A DNA stretch of 64,000 nt, taken from the NCBI RefSeq assembly GCF_002150505.1, contig NZ_MSSV01000001.1:124001-188000 (forward strand), read 5' to 3'. This DNA is from Algoriphagus ratkowskyi (GTDB lineage Bacteria; Bacteroidota; Bacteroidia; Cytophagales; Cyclobacteriaceae). Below are positions 33,741 through 42,695 of this stretch, piece by piece. A program made the translations under genes and the position numbers. The number at the start of each line of letters is the position of its first letter. The first letter of the stretch is position 1. Under the pieces are notes generated by a model. The model had not been told where the DNA came from, did no database searches, and saw only the letters and a program-made list of their open reading frames with translations.

Positions 33741-34826
33741 TTATTTTATTTGAAATATTCTATAAGATTTATACCCTTTGTAGAATTCCAAAATGAAAAC
33801 TCTAAAAATGGTATAAACCGGTATGGCGAAAATCATCCCGACTACTCCAGCGATTTTTGCCCCGGCAAAGATAACAACAAATATTTCAAGCGGATGCGCT
33901 TTCACAGATTTAGAAAAGATCATCGGCTGAAGAAATATGTTGTCAGTAATCTGGACTAATCCAAATACTGAAAGTATTTTAAATATTAGGTAATTCAATT
34001 CGGCATTCGTATCAAAAGTTCCCGAAGAAATCCCGACGATTATACCAAATGTAGCGCCAAGTAATGGGCCTGCATAAGGAATAAGATTTGCCACTGCAGC
34101 AAATAGAGCTATTGTTAAGGCATATTCTACGCCCATGATCGTTAATCCGAAGCTTGCTAAAGAGAAAATAGCAAGCATTTGGAGCAAAAGTCCTGATAGA
34201 TAATTTGATAGTAGCTTTTCTGCTTTTGTGAAAGTTGCAACTGAAAGCTCGAAATAAGGGTTTGGAATCAAATTGAGTAGATTCCTTCGCAATAGTCCAT
34301 TCTCCAAAAGCAGAAAAAAGCTTATAAATGCGATAGCCATGGTTCCAATAAAAAGGCTACTTGTGGTATTGATGACTCCACCTATAAAAGAGGTGAAATC
34401 AAATCCTTTGATCATTTCGATCATACTGTATTTGAATCGACCGAAAAGATAGCCAGGCTCGTTTTCCAATAATTCATGCCTGAAAAGAAAACCTTCTACT
34501 CTAGTGACTGGAACTTGTATTTGCTCGTAGATTCCGTTCAGATCCAATTCACTTAAGATAATGATTTGGTTATTGATCAGTGGAAAGAAAAGAAAGCTTA
34601 ATAAGACCATCAGCAGAACGATGGCTGAGTAGGATAGGAGTATAGCAGCCCATCTAGGTATATGTTGGCCTAATAAGTGAAAGTCATTCAGTTGATTGGT
34701 CAGCGGTCGCAAAAGCGCAGCTAGAATTAATGAAATGACTAAGTAGATAGTAATATTAGAAAAATACCAGCCAAATAGCAGGAAACCTACTATGAACAAA
34801 ATAAGATAAATGAAAAATCTTTGCAT
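33741..34826 (-). CDS. AI-2E transporter family membrane permease (copy 1)
   Basis: A 361-residue membrane protein of the PF01594 family, with roughly seven or eight hydrophobic segments. Paired N-terminal helices (about 5-45) and a long helix (about 60-85) are followed by a soluble stretch, and the C-terminal half carries the family motifs NLIPYAGPLLGATFG and IVGMIFAIPVYTIFR-like AGVVGMIFAIPVYTI. Family members export small molecules or act in Na+/H+ antiport; the name does not imply autoinducer transport. It precedes ychF by 7 bp. A paralogue lies at 45843-46961. Confidence 0.88.
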   Translation of the reverse strand: MQRFFIYLILFIVGFLLFGWYFSNITIYLVISLILAALLRPLTNQLNDFHLLGQHIPRWAAILLSYSAIVLLMVLLSFLFFPLINNQIIILSELDLNGIYEQIQVPVTRVEGFLFRHELLENEPGYLFGRFKYSMIEMIKGFDFTSFIGGVINTTSSLFIGTMAIAFISFFLLLENGLLRRNLLNLIPNPYFELSVATFTKAEKLLSNYLSGLLLQMLAIFSLASFGLTIMGVEYALTIALFAAVANLIPYAGPLLGATFGIIVGISSGTFDTNAELNYLIFKILSVFGLVQITDNIFLQPMIFSKSVKAHPLEIFVVIFAGAKIAGVVGMIFAIPVYTIFRVFILEFYKGYKSYRIFQIK

Positions 34827-34837
34827 ATTCTGAAATA

Positions 34838-34861
34838 AGAAAAGGAGACATTACTGCCTCC
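34838..34861 (-). terminator. Short terminator after the PUR gene
   Basis: On the minus strand a 6-bp stem (GGAGGC / GTCTCC, one G-T pair) with a 6-nt loop is followed by TTTTCTT. It lies between the PUR gene and the next minus-strand gene. Confidence 0.5.
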
Positions 34862-34915
34862 TCTAATATACTATTTCTCTATTTTGAAACTAGAAATCCT
34901 GTCATTCTAAATGGA

Positions 34916-35245
34916 TTATTCCCACTTTAATTCGTCGTTATAATCTGATTCAGAATCTTCTTTTTCGTATTGCTCAAAATCAACATCTGGAAGAAGTTCG
35001 TTTTTTACGTGATCAACAGATTCATTTAGAGCCTCTACAAATTTGAAGAAATCCTCTTTGTAAAGGAAGATTTTATGCTTTTCGTAAGTGAAGTTCTCTC
35101 CATTTACTTTTCTCTTACTTTCCGTGATCGTCAGGTAGTAATCGTTTGAACGAGTTGATTTGACATCAAAAAAATATGTTCTCTTACCTGCTTTTACTTT
35201 TTTAGAGAAAATCTCCTCTCTATCATAGCCTCTCTGATCTTCCAC
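34916..35245 (-). CDS. PUR-family nucleic-acid-binding protein (DUF3276)
   Basis: A 109-residue protein starting at GTG 35245 (VEDQRGYDREEIF). The segments KAGKRTYFFDVKSTRSNDYYLTITE and FTYEKHKIFLYKEDFFKFVEALNE are the DUF3276/PUR-alpha-like repeat, a whirly-type fold that binds single-stranded DNA and RNA. The C-terminus is strongly acidic. An ATG at 35303-35305 would add 20 hydrophobic residues (NCFIFGRILTNRILII) not usual for this cytoplasmic family, so I prefer the GTG start. Probably a small abundant regulator of RNA, by analogy with the spirochaete homologue. Confidence 0.82.
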   Translation of the reverse strand: MEDQRGYDREEIFSKKVKAGKRTYFFDVKSTRSNDYYLTITESKRKVNGENFTYEKHKIFLYKEDFFKFVEALNESVDHVKNELLPDVDFEQYEKEDSESDYNDELKWE

Positions 35246-35411
35246 AATTCTTGTTATTATAAGTATACGGTTGGTTAAAATACGACCGAATATAAAACAA
35301 TTCAATTCTAGAAATCAAATCCCAAGGCTAAAAATTTAACCAATAGGTGTTTTTCGTAGAAAATTATGTGTTAAAAAGAGGGAAGTGCAAGATCTTAGCA
35401 GAAACGAAAAT

Positions 35412-35759
35412 TTACTCTCCGTGCATCATGGCTTTCTTCGCCAGGAGTACTTCTTCTGATTCTCTATGGTCAGGATCATCCACGCAGCAATCCACGGGAC
35501 AGACAGCCGCACATTGAGGCTCTTCATGAAAGCCATTGCATTCTGTGCATTTATCAGTCACGATATAATAGAACTCATCCGACACTGGCTCTTGCTTTTC
35601 GTTTGCGTCTTGTACAGTACCGTCTTCTAAAGTAACTTCTTTCAAACTAGTACCGCCACCCCAAGTCCACTCTACTCCACCTTCATAGATAGCAGTGTTT
35701 GGGCATTCTGGTTCGCATGCACCACAATTGATACATTCGTCGGTAATCATTATAGCCAT
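35412..35759 (-). CDS. Ferredoxin with two [4Fe-4S] clusters
   Basis: A 115-residue electron carrier starting [21 protein letters not shown]. Cluster 1 ligands are C-x2-C-x2-C-x3-CP ([14 protein letters not shown]). Cluster 2 is C-x2-C-x8-C-x3-CP ([18 protein letters not shown]), the long spacing of Allochromatium-type ferredoxins, which have very low potentials. A longer frame from 35825 is rejected because a good promoter lies at 35780-35810, inside that extension. The gene diverges from the acyl-CoA reductase gene. Confidence 0.92.
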   Translation of the reverse strand: MAIMITDECINCGACEPECPNTAIYEGGVEWTWGGGTSLKEVTLEDGTVQDANEKQEPVSDEFYYIVTDKCTECNGFHEEPQCAAVCPVDCCVDDPDHRESEEVLLAKKAMMHGE

Positions 35760-35779
35760 AACTTCAATTATTTTAAACC

Positions 35780-35810
35780 CAAAAGTACTAACCATATAAC
35801 TGAGAGGCAA
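35780..35810 (-). promoter_or_regulatory. Promoter of the ferredoxin gene
   Basis: On the minus strand TTG (35808-35810) is followed after exactly 20 bp by TACTTTTG (35780-35787), a full match to TTG-N20-TAnnTTTG. It ends 20 bp before the ATG. Confidence 0.65.
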
Positions 35811-35872
35811 TAAAAAAGTTGTCATACTAACTAATTTAATTCAATTCTAACTTTCCTTCTTTTCAAAAGAGC

Positions 35873-35880
35873 TAAATTTG
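35873..35880 (+). promoter_or_regulatory. Candidate -7 element of the acyl-CoA reductase gene
   Basis: TAAATTTG matches TAnnTTTG, 18 bp before the ATG at 35899. It overlaps the TTG codon at 35878 that would otherwise be a possible start, which favours the ATG. Confidence 0.4.
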
Positions 35881-35898
35881 GCCCATAAACTCTACTCA

Positions 35899-36912
35899 AT
35901 GAAGCCAGCTGAACGAATTTCTGCATTTGTCAACCTAGGAAAAGCCATCGAAACCCTCAAACTTGAAGAGAAGGAGGAATTGTTATGGAGAGCCGAAAAC
36001 AACAACAACTGGTTTACTAAGGAATCTGTGGAATCAGCGTTGAAAGGTATTAGCTTAATGCTTTCTGAAGAGAAATTGAACAGTTGGCTTTCCGCTTATG
36101 AATTGAAAGAAGTGGAATCTCCGATGTCTGTGGGTTTAATGATGGCAGGAAATATACCTGCCGTAGGTTTTCATGATTTGATGTGTGTGATTTTGTCGGG
36201 TAATGAAGCAGTGATCAAATTGAGTTCTTCCGACGAGATCATGATGAAATGGATCATCAAAAAGCTGATAGAGATTGAGCCAAGACTGGAAGCACAGATT
36301 CGAACTCAAGAAATGCTGAAAGGAATGGATGCTTACATAGCTACAGGAAGTGATAATTCTTCGCGGTATTTCAATTATTATTTTGGGAAATATGCACATG
36401 TAATCCGTCAGAATAGAACTTCTGTGGCAGTGCTTTCTGGAGATGAGACTACGGAAGATTACGTAGGTTTAGGGCGAGATATTTTCCAGTACTATGGCTT
36501 GGGATGCAGAAACGTATCAAAGATATATGTGAAGTCAAAAGCACAACTTCAAGATTTGCTAGGCGCTTTGGAGGTCTATTCGCCTATAGCCTCACACCAC
36601 AAGTATCATAATAACTACGATTACAATAAGTCTATCTACCTAGTGAACCTAGAGGATCATTTGGATAATGGATTTTTACTAGTAAAGGAAAGTGAGGATT
36701 TAGTTTCTCCAATCTCAGTTCTTTACTACGAAGTATATGAAAACGAAAGCCTATTAGCAGAAAAGCTGGCGGGATTGAAGTCTAAAATTCAATGTGTTGT
36801 GGGTGGGGGAGTTGATCAGATTCCATTTGGCGCGGCTCAGAGTCCTGAACCTTGGGAATATGCAGATGAAGTGGATACGATGGAATTCCTGCTGGGATTA
36901 AGCCAAAATTAA
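35899..36912 (+). CDS. LuxC-like acyl-CoA reductase
   Basis: A 337-residue enzyme of the aldehyde-dehydrogenase superfamily that reduces fatty acyl-CoA to aldehyde. Start chosen at ATG 35899 (MKPAERISAFVNLGKAIE). Motifs include LMMAGNIPAVGFHDLMCV, VIKLSSSDEIMM, the YIATGSDNSSRYFNYYFG stretch, then GLGCRNVSKIYV, where Cys of GLGCRN is the probable nucleophile. The neighbouring divergent ferredoxin suggests reductive lipid chemistry. Its stop is only 6 bp from the stop of the converging histidine kinase gene, with no terminator between. Confidence 0.85.
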   Translation: MKPAERISAFVNLGKAIETLKLEEKEELLWRAENNNNWFTKESVESALKGISLMLSEEKLNSWLSAYELKEVESPMSVGLMMAGNIPAVGFHDLMCVILSGNEAVIKLSSSDEIMMKWIIKKLIEIEPRLEAQIRTQEMLKGMDAYIATGSDNSSRYFNYYFGKYAHVIRQNRTSVAVLSGDETTEDYVGLGRDIFQYYGLGCRNVSKIYVKSKAQLQDLLGALEVYSPIASHHKYHNNYDYNKSIYLVNLEDHLDNGFLLVKESEDLVSPISVLYYEVYENESLLAEKLAGLKSKIQCVVGGGVDQIPFGAAQSPEPWEYADEVDTMEFLLGLSQN

Positions 36913-36918
36913 AATAAG

Positions 36919-38679
36919 TTAGCTTACTGCTATAGGTAGTTTTATGCAGAATTTGGTGCCTTTTTCACCATCTGAGGAAACTGCTAAATGGCCGTTATTC
37001 TTCATGATATATTCTTTCACTAGTATTAGTCCAAGACCAGTTCCAGTCTCCTTATTTTGGCCTGTAGTGGTAAACGAAATTCCATTTTGAATTTTCAATA
37101 GGTTTTCAGGAGAAATTCCTATGCCATTATCTTGAATACAAATTTTCACAAAATCAATTGTGTCTAGTGTTCTAATGGTGATTTTGCTTCCATTTTCCGA
37201 GAATTTAATAGCGTTATTTAAAAGGTTTCTTACAACCAATTCGATCATGTTTTTGTCCGCTTTTACCTGAGATTCAGCTTGACCATCGATCAGTATTTCT
37301 ACTTTCTTTTCATGAGCAATTCTCTCCAAAATACTCTTTTGTTGAATTAATATTTGTTGAATATCAAACTCTTGAGGAAATACTATCTCGCCCCCTTTGA
37401 GCTGAGAGCTTGACCATGCAAGAAGGTTTTCAAGCAACATAGCCACCTGCTCCATATTTTTAGAAACCTCTGGAAGCATGTCCATAAATTCTTCCTGAGA
37501 GACTAAGCCTGTATTAGTCATATGAATCAACTCTTTAATTCCAAACACAGGGCCTTTCAGATCATGGGAAATTATAGTGAAGTATTTGTCTTTTAGATTA
37601 TTTAAACTTTGAAGTTCATCTGCTTGAAATTTTAACTTTTCGTTTATCTCAATTTGCACAGTAATATCTTCGAAGAGAAGAATAGTTCCTATTGATTTGT
37701 CCTCCTCAGATAGGTCAATTTTTTCCACATGAATATTTCTCTTTTCACCCTCTTGTTCTAGTTCATACCTAATGCATTTTTCTTCCGAATTTGTCATTAA
37801 CATAAGCACTTCGCTATGATTTGGGAAGTGATCCTGCCCTGAATCGCCAGGTTTAATTGTAGTAGAGCCGGTCAGAAAAGATTTCATCATTGAATTGAAA
37901 TCAACGATTTCAGATTTGGCATTCAATACTAAAACACCTCTAGTAAGCGCCTCTATAATCTTATTTTGTGCTATGGGCTTGATGTTGAATAAATTGTGTC
38001 TCGCAATTGAAGCCCCAATCACACCAAAGGAGATTAGAAATGAAAAAGGTGTGAGATCTATGGTGTCAAAAGGACGAAGTACACCTGATTGGTAGAATAT
38101 GTTAAAAGCAATTGGAATAGAGCCTGCTAAGATGATTTGTTTGGTTTGCGTCTTGAAAAGCTGGTTGGAATGTCGAAACCGTCGCCATAAAATCACTAAT
38201 CCAAGTAAAAATGTTGAATAGGAATAGGCTACTTGGACGTAATACCAGGGAGCTTTAACCAATACCATGTTGGTGAAATTGTCTTCCTGAATGAGTGTTA
38301 TGCTTTTGTAAAAAAATGTTTGATTAGGACTTGTGATTACTAGTCCCACCGTAATAGTTGGGATTGCAAAAAGCATTACTAATATAAGATAGAATTTTTC
38401 GGATTTATAACTCGTGTATTGAAGGGCAAACAATACCCAAAATCCGGCGATAAAGGCAATACCAAAATACTGAAGATCTAAGAACAGTAACTTGAGAACA
38501 AGAGTGGAAGAAATCAATTCAAGGCCATAGAAAAACCCCCAAATTGAAGCACACCACATCGTAAAAACTACTGAGGTAGTCAGCTCTTTAATGCTTGTCA
38601 TTATATAGATAGCAAGCATGCTGACTAATAAAGCCGAAAGGATTAGTGTGAACGAAAACAGATAGGTGGGAAATTCCAT
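36919..38679 (-). CDS. Membrane-bound sensor histidine kinase (7TM - PAS - HisKA - HATPase)
   Basis: A 586-residue kinase. Seven hydrophobic helices occupy about 1-225 and match the histidine-kinase N-terminal 7TM region. A PAS-like domain follows (about 230-340), then HisKA with the H-box FTIISHDLKGPVFGIKEL (His about 372) and the ATPase boxes NLLNNAIKFSENG, DNGIGISPENL and GTGLGLILVKEYI. The H-box has HDLKGP rather than HELRTP, as in many Bacteroidota kinases. No response regulator adjoins it, so it is an orphan. A 12-bp inverted repeat lies just upstream of its start. Confidence 0.92.
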   Translation of the reverse strand: MEFPTYLFSFTLILSALLVSMLAIYIMTSIKELTTSVVFTMWCASIWGFFYGLELISSTLVLKLLFLDLQYFGIAFIAGFWVLFALQYTSYKSEKFYLILVMLFAIPTITVGLVITSPNQTFFYKSITLIQEDNFTNMVLVKAPWYYVQVAYSYSTFLLGLVILWRRFRHSNQLFKTQTKQIILAGSIPIAFNIFYQSGVLRPFDTIDLTPFSFLISFGVIGASIARHNLFNIKPIAQNKIIEALTRGVLVLNAKSEIVDFNSMMKSFLTGSTTIKPGDSGQDHFPNHSEVLMLMTNSEEKCIRYELEQEGEKRNIHVEKIDLSEEDKSIGTILLFEDITVQIEINEKLKFQADELQSLNNLKDKYFTIISHDLKGPVFGIKELIHMTNTGLVSQEEFMDMLPEVSKNMEQVAMLLENLLAWSSSQLKGGEIVFPQEFDIQQILIQQKSILERIAHEKKVEILIDGQAESQVKADKNMIELVVRNLLNNAIKFSENGSKITIRTLDTIDFVKICIQDNGIGISPENLLKIQNGISFTTTGQNKETGTGLGLILVKEYIMKNNGHLAVSSDGEKGTKFCIKLPIAVS

Positions 38680-38689
38680 TGAATCAATA

Positions 38690-38730
38690 AATCAACTTTT
38701 GATTGGGTGAAAGACTAGCAAAAGTTGATT
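38690..38730. repeat. 12-bp inverted repeat upstream of the 7TM histidine kinase
   Basis: AATCAACTTTTG (38690-38701) and CAAAAGTTGATT (38719-38730) are perfect inverted copies with 17 bp between them. The element begins 11 bp upstream of the kinase start. There is no T-tract suited to a terminator; it could be an operator or a leader hairpin. The rest of the 334-bp gap to the aconitase start holds only the candidate -7 element at 38961. Confidence 0.55.
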
Positions 38731-38960
38731 GATAAAACTACTACGAATAGTCTACCTAAAAAAGTAAAATGAACAATCAGCAGCAATTACTTATGTGATT
38801 GATTTTAGGGGCTTTGAGGTCCAAATTTCTGTATTCAAATATTTTGAAATATGCAGGTTTAAAAGTGAAAAATCTCCCAAGGGAAGCTAAAATGGTTTTA
38901 AATAAGGAGAAAGGGTGTGTCACGGCAGGTGAATGGTTACATATTATTGGGGTAACTTCC

Positions 38961-38968
38961 TATATTTG
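38961..38968 (+). promoter_or_regulatory. Candidate -7 element of the aconitase gene
   Basis: TATATTTG fits TAnnTTTG and lies 46 bp before the ATG at 39014. It lies inside the longer open frame from 38933, which argues for the downstream start. The -33 box is weak. Confidence 0.4.
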
Positions 38969-39013
38969 CAGTCGTTAAAATCGAAACTTTTACCAAACAA
39001 AAATCCCTATACA

Positions 39014-41275
39014 ATGGCTTTTGATATTGAAATGATCAAGAAAGTGTATGCCAGATACCCTGAGCGTATCGAAGCGGCTCGTAAGGCTGTGGGGCGTCCA
39101 CTTACTTTGACTGAAAAGATACTTTATGCACACTTGAGTGAAGGTGCTGCTTCACAGGCATATGGAAGAGGTGTTTCATATGTTGATTTTCAACCAGATA
39201 GGGTTGCAATGCAAGATGCGACCGCGCAGATGGCTTTGCTTCAGTTCATGCAAGCTGGAAAGACTCAGGTGGCAGTTCCTTCAACGGTACACTGCGATCA
39301 CTTAATTCAGGCTGAAGTAGGTGCTGTACAGGATTTGACCAAAGCAAAAGATAAAAACAAGGAAGTCTATGATTTTTTAGCTTCTGTTTCTAATAAATAT
39401 GGCCTGGGTTTCTGGAAACCAGGGGCTGGAATTATTCACCAAGTAGTTTTGGAAAACTATGCTTTTCCAGGTGGAATGATGATTGGCACTGATTCGCATA
39501 CACCAAATGCTGGTGGATTGGGAATGATAGCAATTGGAGTAGGCGGAGCTGATGCATGTGACGTGATGGCTGGTCTTCCGTGGGAGTTGAAATTCCCAAA
39601 ATTAATTGGTATAAAACTAACTGGTAAACTTTCTGGATGGACTTCTGCCAAAGATGTAATCTTGAAAGTGGCAGGCATTCTTACTGTAAAAGGTGGTACA
39701 GGTGCTATTGTAGAGTATTTCGGAGACGGCGCTAGATCTCTTTCCGCTACAGGCAAAGGGACTATCTGTAACATGGGAGCTGAAATCGGAGCTACAACAT
39801 CTATCTTCGGATATGACGAGAAATCAGCTGCATATTTGAGCTCAACTGAAAGAGCTGATATTGCCGATTTAGCAAATGGGATCGCTGAGCACCTTACTGG
39901 TGACGATGAAGTTTACGCTAATCCTGCCACTTACTTCGACGAAGTAATCGAGATCAATCTTTCTGAGTTGGAGCCACATGTGAATGGTCCATTCACTCCA
40001 GATTTGGCTTGGCCTATCTCTAAGTTTGCTGCAGCTGTAAAAGAAAATGGCTGGCCAGTAAAATTGGAAGTTGGTTTGATAGGTTCTTGTACTAACTCTT
40101 CTTACGAAGACATCTCTAGAGCTGCTTCTTTGGCACAACAAGCTGTAGATAAAAAGCTTGTAGCAAAATCTGAATTTACTATTACGCCAGGATCTGAACA
40201 GGTAAGATTTACAGTTGATAGAGATGGATTTTTAGATACTTTTGGACAAATGGGCGGGGTAGTGCTAGCTAACGCCTGTGGACCTTGTATCGGTCAGTGG
40301 GCCCGTCATGGTGCTGAAAAGCAAGAGAAGAACTCAATCATCACTTCGTTCAACAGAAACTTTGCTAAGCGTGCCGACGGTAATCCAAACACGCACTCTT
40401 TTGTAGCTTCTCCAGAAATAGTCACTGCCATGGCAATTGCTGGTGATTTGACCTTCAATCCGATGACAGATAGCCTAATCAACGAAGAAGGTGTTGCGGT
40501 ACGACTCGATGAGCCAAGTGGTCTTGAGTTGCCTACCAAAGGTTTCGCAGTTGAAGACGCTGGATATCAGCAACCAGCAGAAGATGGATCTTCAGTTTCT
40601 ATTGTGGTAAGCCCTTCTTCTGATCGTCTCCAATTATTGGATTCATTTAAGCCGTGGGAAGGAGTAGATTTGAAAGGTCTAAAACTTCTGATCAAAGCAA
40701 AAGGAAAATGTACTACCGACCATATCTCTATGGCTGGTCCATGGTTGAGATATAGAGGTCATTTGGATAATATTTCTAATAACATGCTGATCGGAGCTAT
40801 CAATGCTTACACAGATGCTACTAATTCAGTGAAGAATCAATTGACAGGTGCATACGATGAAGTGCCAGCTACTCAACGTGATTACAAAGCAAATGGAATC
40901 GGTTCTATTGTAGTAGGAGATGAAAATTACGGAGAAGGATCCTCTAGGGAGCATGCGGCTATGGAGCCTCGTTTTCTTGGTGTTCGTGCTATTTTGGTGA
41001 AATCTTTTGCTAGAATTCACGAGACGAACTTGAAAAAACAAGGAATGCTAGGATTGACTTTTGCTAATCCTGCTGATTATGATTTGGTACAGGAAGATGA
41101 TTCAATTGATATTGTTGGACTTACCACATTTGCACCAGGAAAGCAGTTGCAAGTAGTTTTCAATCACGCGGATGGATCTACCGATACTATCCAAGTGAAT
41201 CACACCTACAATGAAGGCCAAATAGAATGGTTTAAAGCTGGATCTGCTCTTAACTTGATCAAAGCTAAAGCCTAA
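39014..41275 (+). CDS. Aconitate hydratase
   Basis: A 753-residue TCA-cycle enzyme that interconverts citrate and isocitrate. Start chosen at ATG 39014 ([19 protein letters not shown]); the frame is open from 38933 but the extra 27 residues cover the promoter element. The [4Fe-4S] ligands are Cys359 in [10 protein letters not shown] and Cys422/Cys425 in [21 protein letters not shown] and the C-terminal swivel domain with [19 protein letters not shown] are standard. It is of the mitochondrial-like aconitase type. A terminator follows. Confidence 0.95.
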   Translation: MAFDIEMIKKVYARYPERIEAARKAVGRPLTLTEKILYAHLSEGAASQAYGRGVSYVDFQPDRVAMQDATAQMALLQFMQAGKTQVAVPSTVHCDHLIQAEVGAVQDLTKAKDKNKEVYDFLASVSNKYGLGFWKPGAGIIHQVVLENYAFPGGMMIGTDSHTPNAGGLGMIAIGVGGADACDVMAGLPWELKFPKLIGIKLTGKLSGWTSAKDVILKVAGILTVKGGTGAIVEYFGDGARSLSATGKGTICNMGAEIGATTSIFGYDEKSAAYLSSTERADIADLANGIAEHLTGDDEVYANPATYFDEVIEINLSELEPHVNGPFTPDLAWPISKFAAAVKENGWPVKLEVGLIGSCTNSSYEDISRAASLAQQAVDKKLVAKSEFTITPGSEQVRFTVDRDGFLDTFGQMGGVVLANACGPCIGQWARHGAEKQEKNSIITSFNRNFAKRADGNPNTHSFVASPEIVTAMAIAGDLTFNPMTDSLINEEGVAVRLDEPSGLELPTKGFAVEDAGYQQPAEDGSSVSIVVSPSSDRLQLLDSFKPWEGVDLKGLKLLIKAKGKCTTDHISMAGPWLRYRGHLDNISNNMLIGAINAYTDATNSVKNQLTGAYDEVPATQRDYKANGIGSIVVGDENYGEGSSREHAAMEPRFLGVRAILVKSFARIHETNLKKQGMLGLTFANPADYDLVQEDDSIDIVGLTTFAPGKQLQVVFNHADGSTDTIQVNHTYNEGQIEWFKAGSALNLIKAKA

Positions 41276-41292
41276 TAATAGTATTTAATTAT

Positions 41293-41326
41293 AAGCCGTA
41301 GCGAATTTCGTTACGGCTTTTTTCTT
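41293..41326 (+). terminator. Intrinsic terminator after aconitase gene
   Basis: A 13-bp stem with one G-T pair (AAGCCGTAGCGAA / TTCGTTACGGCTT) is followed by TTTTTCTT. Confidence 0.85.
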
Positions 41327-41337
41327 GTCTAAAATTC

Positions 41338-42552
41338 ATGAAAAAACAGTTTCAATACCCAATTATTTTCAGCTTAAGTTTTATGCTGATTACTTTCTGT
41401 TTTCAAGATTCTTTTGCCCAAAATGAATCAGATGAAAGAGCACTGATCAAGGTTAAAAATGGGATAAGTATATCTAAGGATTCTCTGTTTCTTTTAAACC
41501 TGAGGTTTAGAATGCAAAACCGTTTTGGTTTCACTACTGCTAGTGGGGAAGATCTTGAGATTGATCAAGTGGATTTCCGAGTTCGAAGACTGCGTCTTCG
41601 TCTTGATGGCTATGTGTTGAACCCACGAATTCAATATTACATCCAATTGGGATTTTCTAAGTCAGATTTGGATTTGGAGTCAGGTGGCTATGCTCAGCCT
41701 ATTCGAGATGCAATTGTGTATTACTATTTTAATCCCAATTTTTATGTGGGTTTTGGGCAGTCAAAATTACCAGGAAATAGAGAACGGGTGGTAAGCTCAG
41801 GAAATCTACAATTTGCTGATAGATCCATTGCCAATGGCTTTTTTACATTGGATCGTGATTTTGGCTTTTTCGGATATTACACATACCAGACCAACGGACA
41901 ATCACAATTTCAGCTGAAAGGATCTATCAGCACGGGCGAAGGTAGAAATCCATCTGTTGGTGATAAGGGGTTAAGTTATACAGGAAGGATAGAGTATTTG
42001 CCTTTTGGGAAATTCAAGAACAATGGAGATTATTCTGAGGGTGATTTGGAGTTTGAAGAGCTTCCAAAATTATCAGTTGGTATGACATACAACTGGAATG
42101 AGAATTCGCACCGCACAAGAGGGCAGTTGGGATCACTGCTTTACGAGGGTAGAGATATGAACGTGTTTATTGCTGATGCAATGTTCAAATATTCTGGATG
42201 GGGGGTTATGGCAGAGTTTTTTAAACGTGGATCAAACGACCCGATCACAATGAATGACAAGGGAGATATTAAGGTAGTATTTATTGGAATTGGTACAAAT
42301 CTGCAGCTTAGTAAAATGATATCTAGAAAAGATGAATTTGCATTGAGGTATGCTTCAGTTCGGCCAGATAAAATAATTACTCAGCATGAAAATAGATTGG
42401 AGGAAACAGCGTTTGGATATACACGATATCTTAATGGGCATAGGATAAAACTTCAAGGAAATCTTGGATACGCTTGGAATAATGGACAAATCCAAGTTAA
42501 TAATTTGCAGAATTATTGGTTTGGAACCTTCCAAGTTGAATTTGGTATTTAA
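41338..42552 (+). CDS. OprP/OprO-like outer-membrane porin
   Basis: A 404-residue exported protein (signal peptide about 1-27, ending SFAQ). The rest is beta-strand-rich with the phosphate-selective-porin family pattern: VDFRVRRLRLRLDGYVLNPRIQYYIQLGFS, then IRDAIVYYYFNPNFYVGFGQSKLPGNRERVVSSG, and a final strand ending in FGI. Bacteroidota homologues are often annotated as phosphate-selective porins, but selectivity cannot be read from sequence. No phosphate transport genes adjoin it. It stands just after the aconitase terminator. Confidence 0.87.
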   Translation: MKKQFQYPIIFSLSFMLITFCFQDSFAQNESDERALIKVKNGISISKDSLFLLNLRFRMQNRFGFTTASGEDLEIDQVDFRVRRLRLRLDGYVLNPRIQYYIQLGFSKSDLDLESGGYAQPIRDAIVYYYFNPNFYVGFGQSKLPGNRERVVSSGNLQFADRSIANGFFTLDRDFGFFGYYTYQTNGQSQFQLKGSISTGEGRNPSVGDKGLSYTGRIEYLPFGKFKNNGDYSEGDLEFEELPKLSVGMTYNWNENSHRTRGQLGSLLYEGRDMNVFIADAMFKYSGWGVMAEFFKRGSNDPITMNDKGDIKVVFIGIGTNLQLSKMISRKDEFALRYASVRPDKIITQHENRLEETAFGYTRYLNGHRIKLQGNLGYAWNNGQIQVNNLQNYWFGTFQVEFGI

Positions 42553-42695
42553 ATTTATTTTTCAAAATAATGTATTTATAAATCAAAAAGTTTGGCATGA
42601 AATGCAAATTGCTGTATGTTTACTTAAAATGTAAATGGTTTTGTAATTTATGATTTTATCAAGATCAAAACTAAACTTAAGCAAGTACTATTTCA

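Noticed and set aside
35760..35825. Longer ferredoxin start at 35825
   Set aside because: A full TTG-N20-TAnnTTTG promoter lies inside the extension, and the extra hydrophobic residues are foreign to ferredoxins.
38933..39013. Longer aconitase start
   Set aside because: The extension contains a -7 promoter element, and [12 protein letters not shown] is the usual family start.
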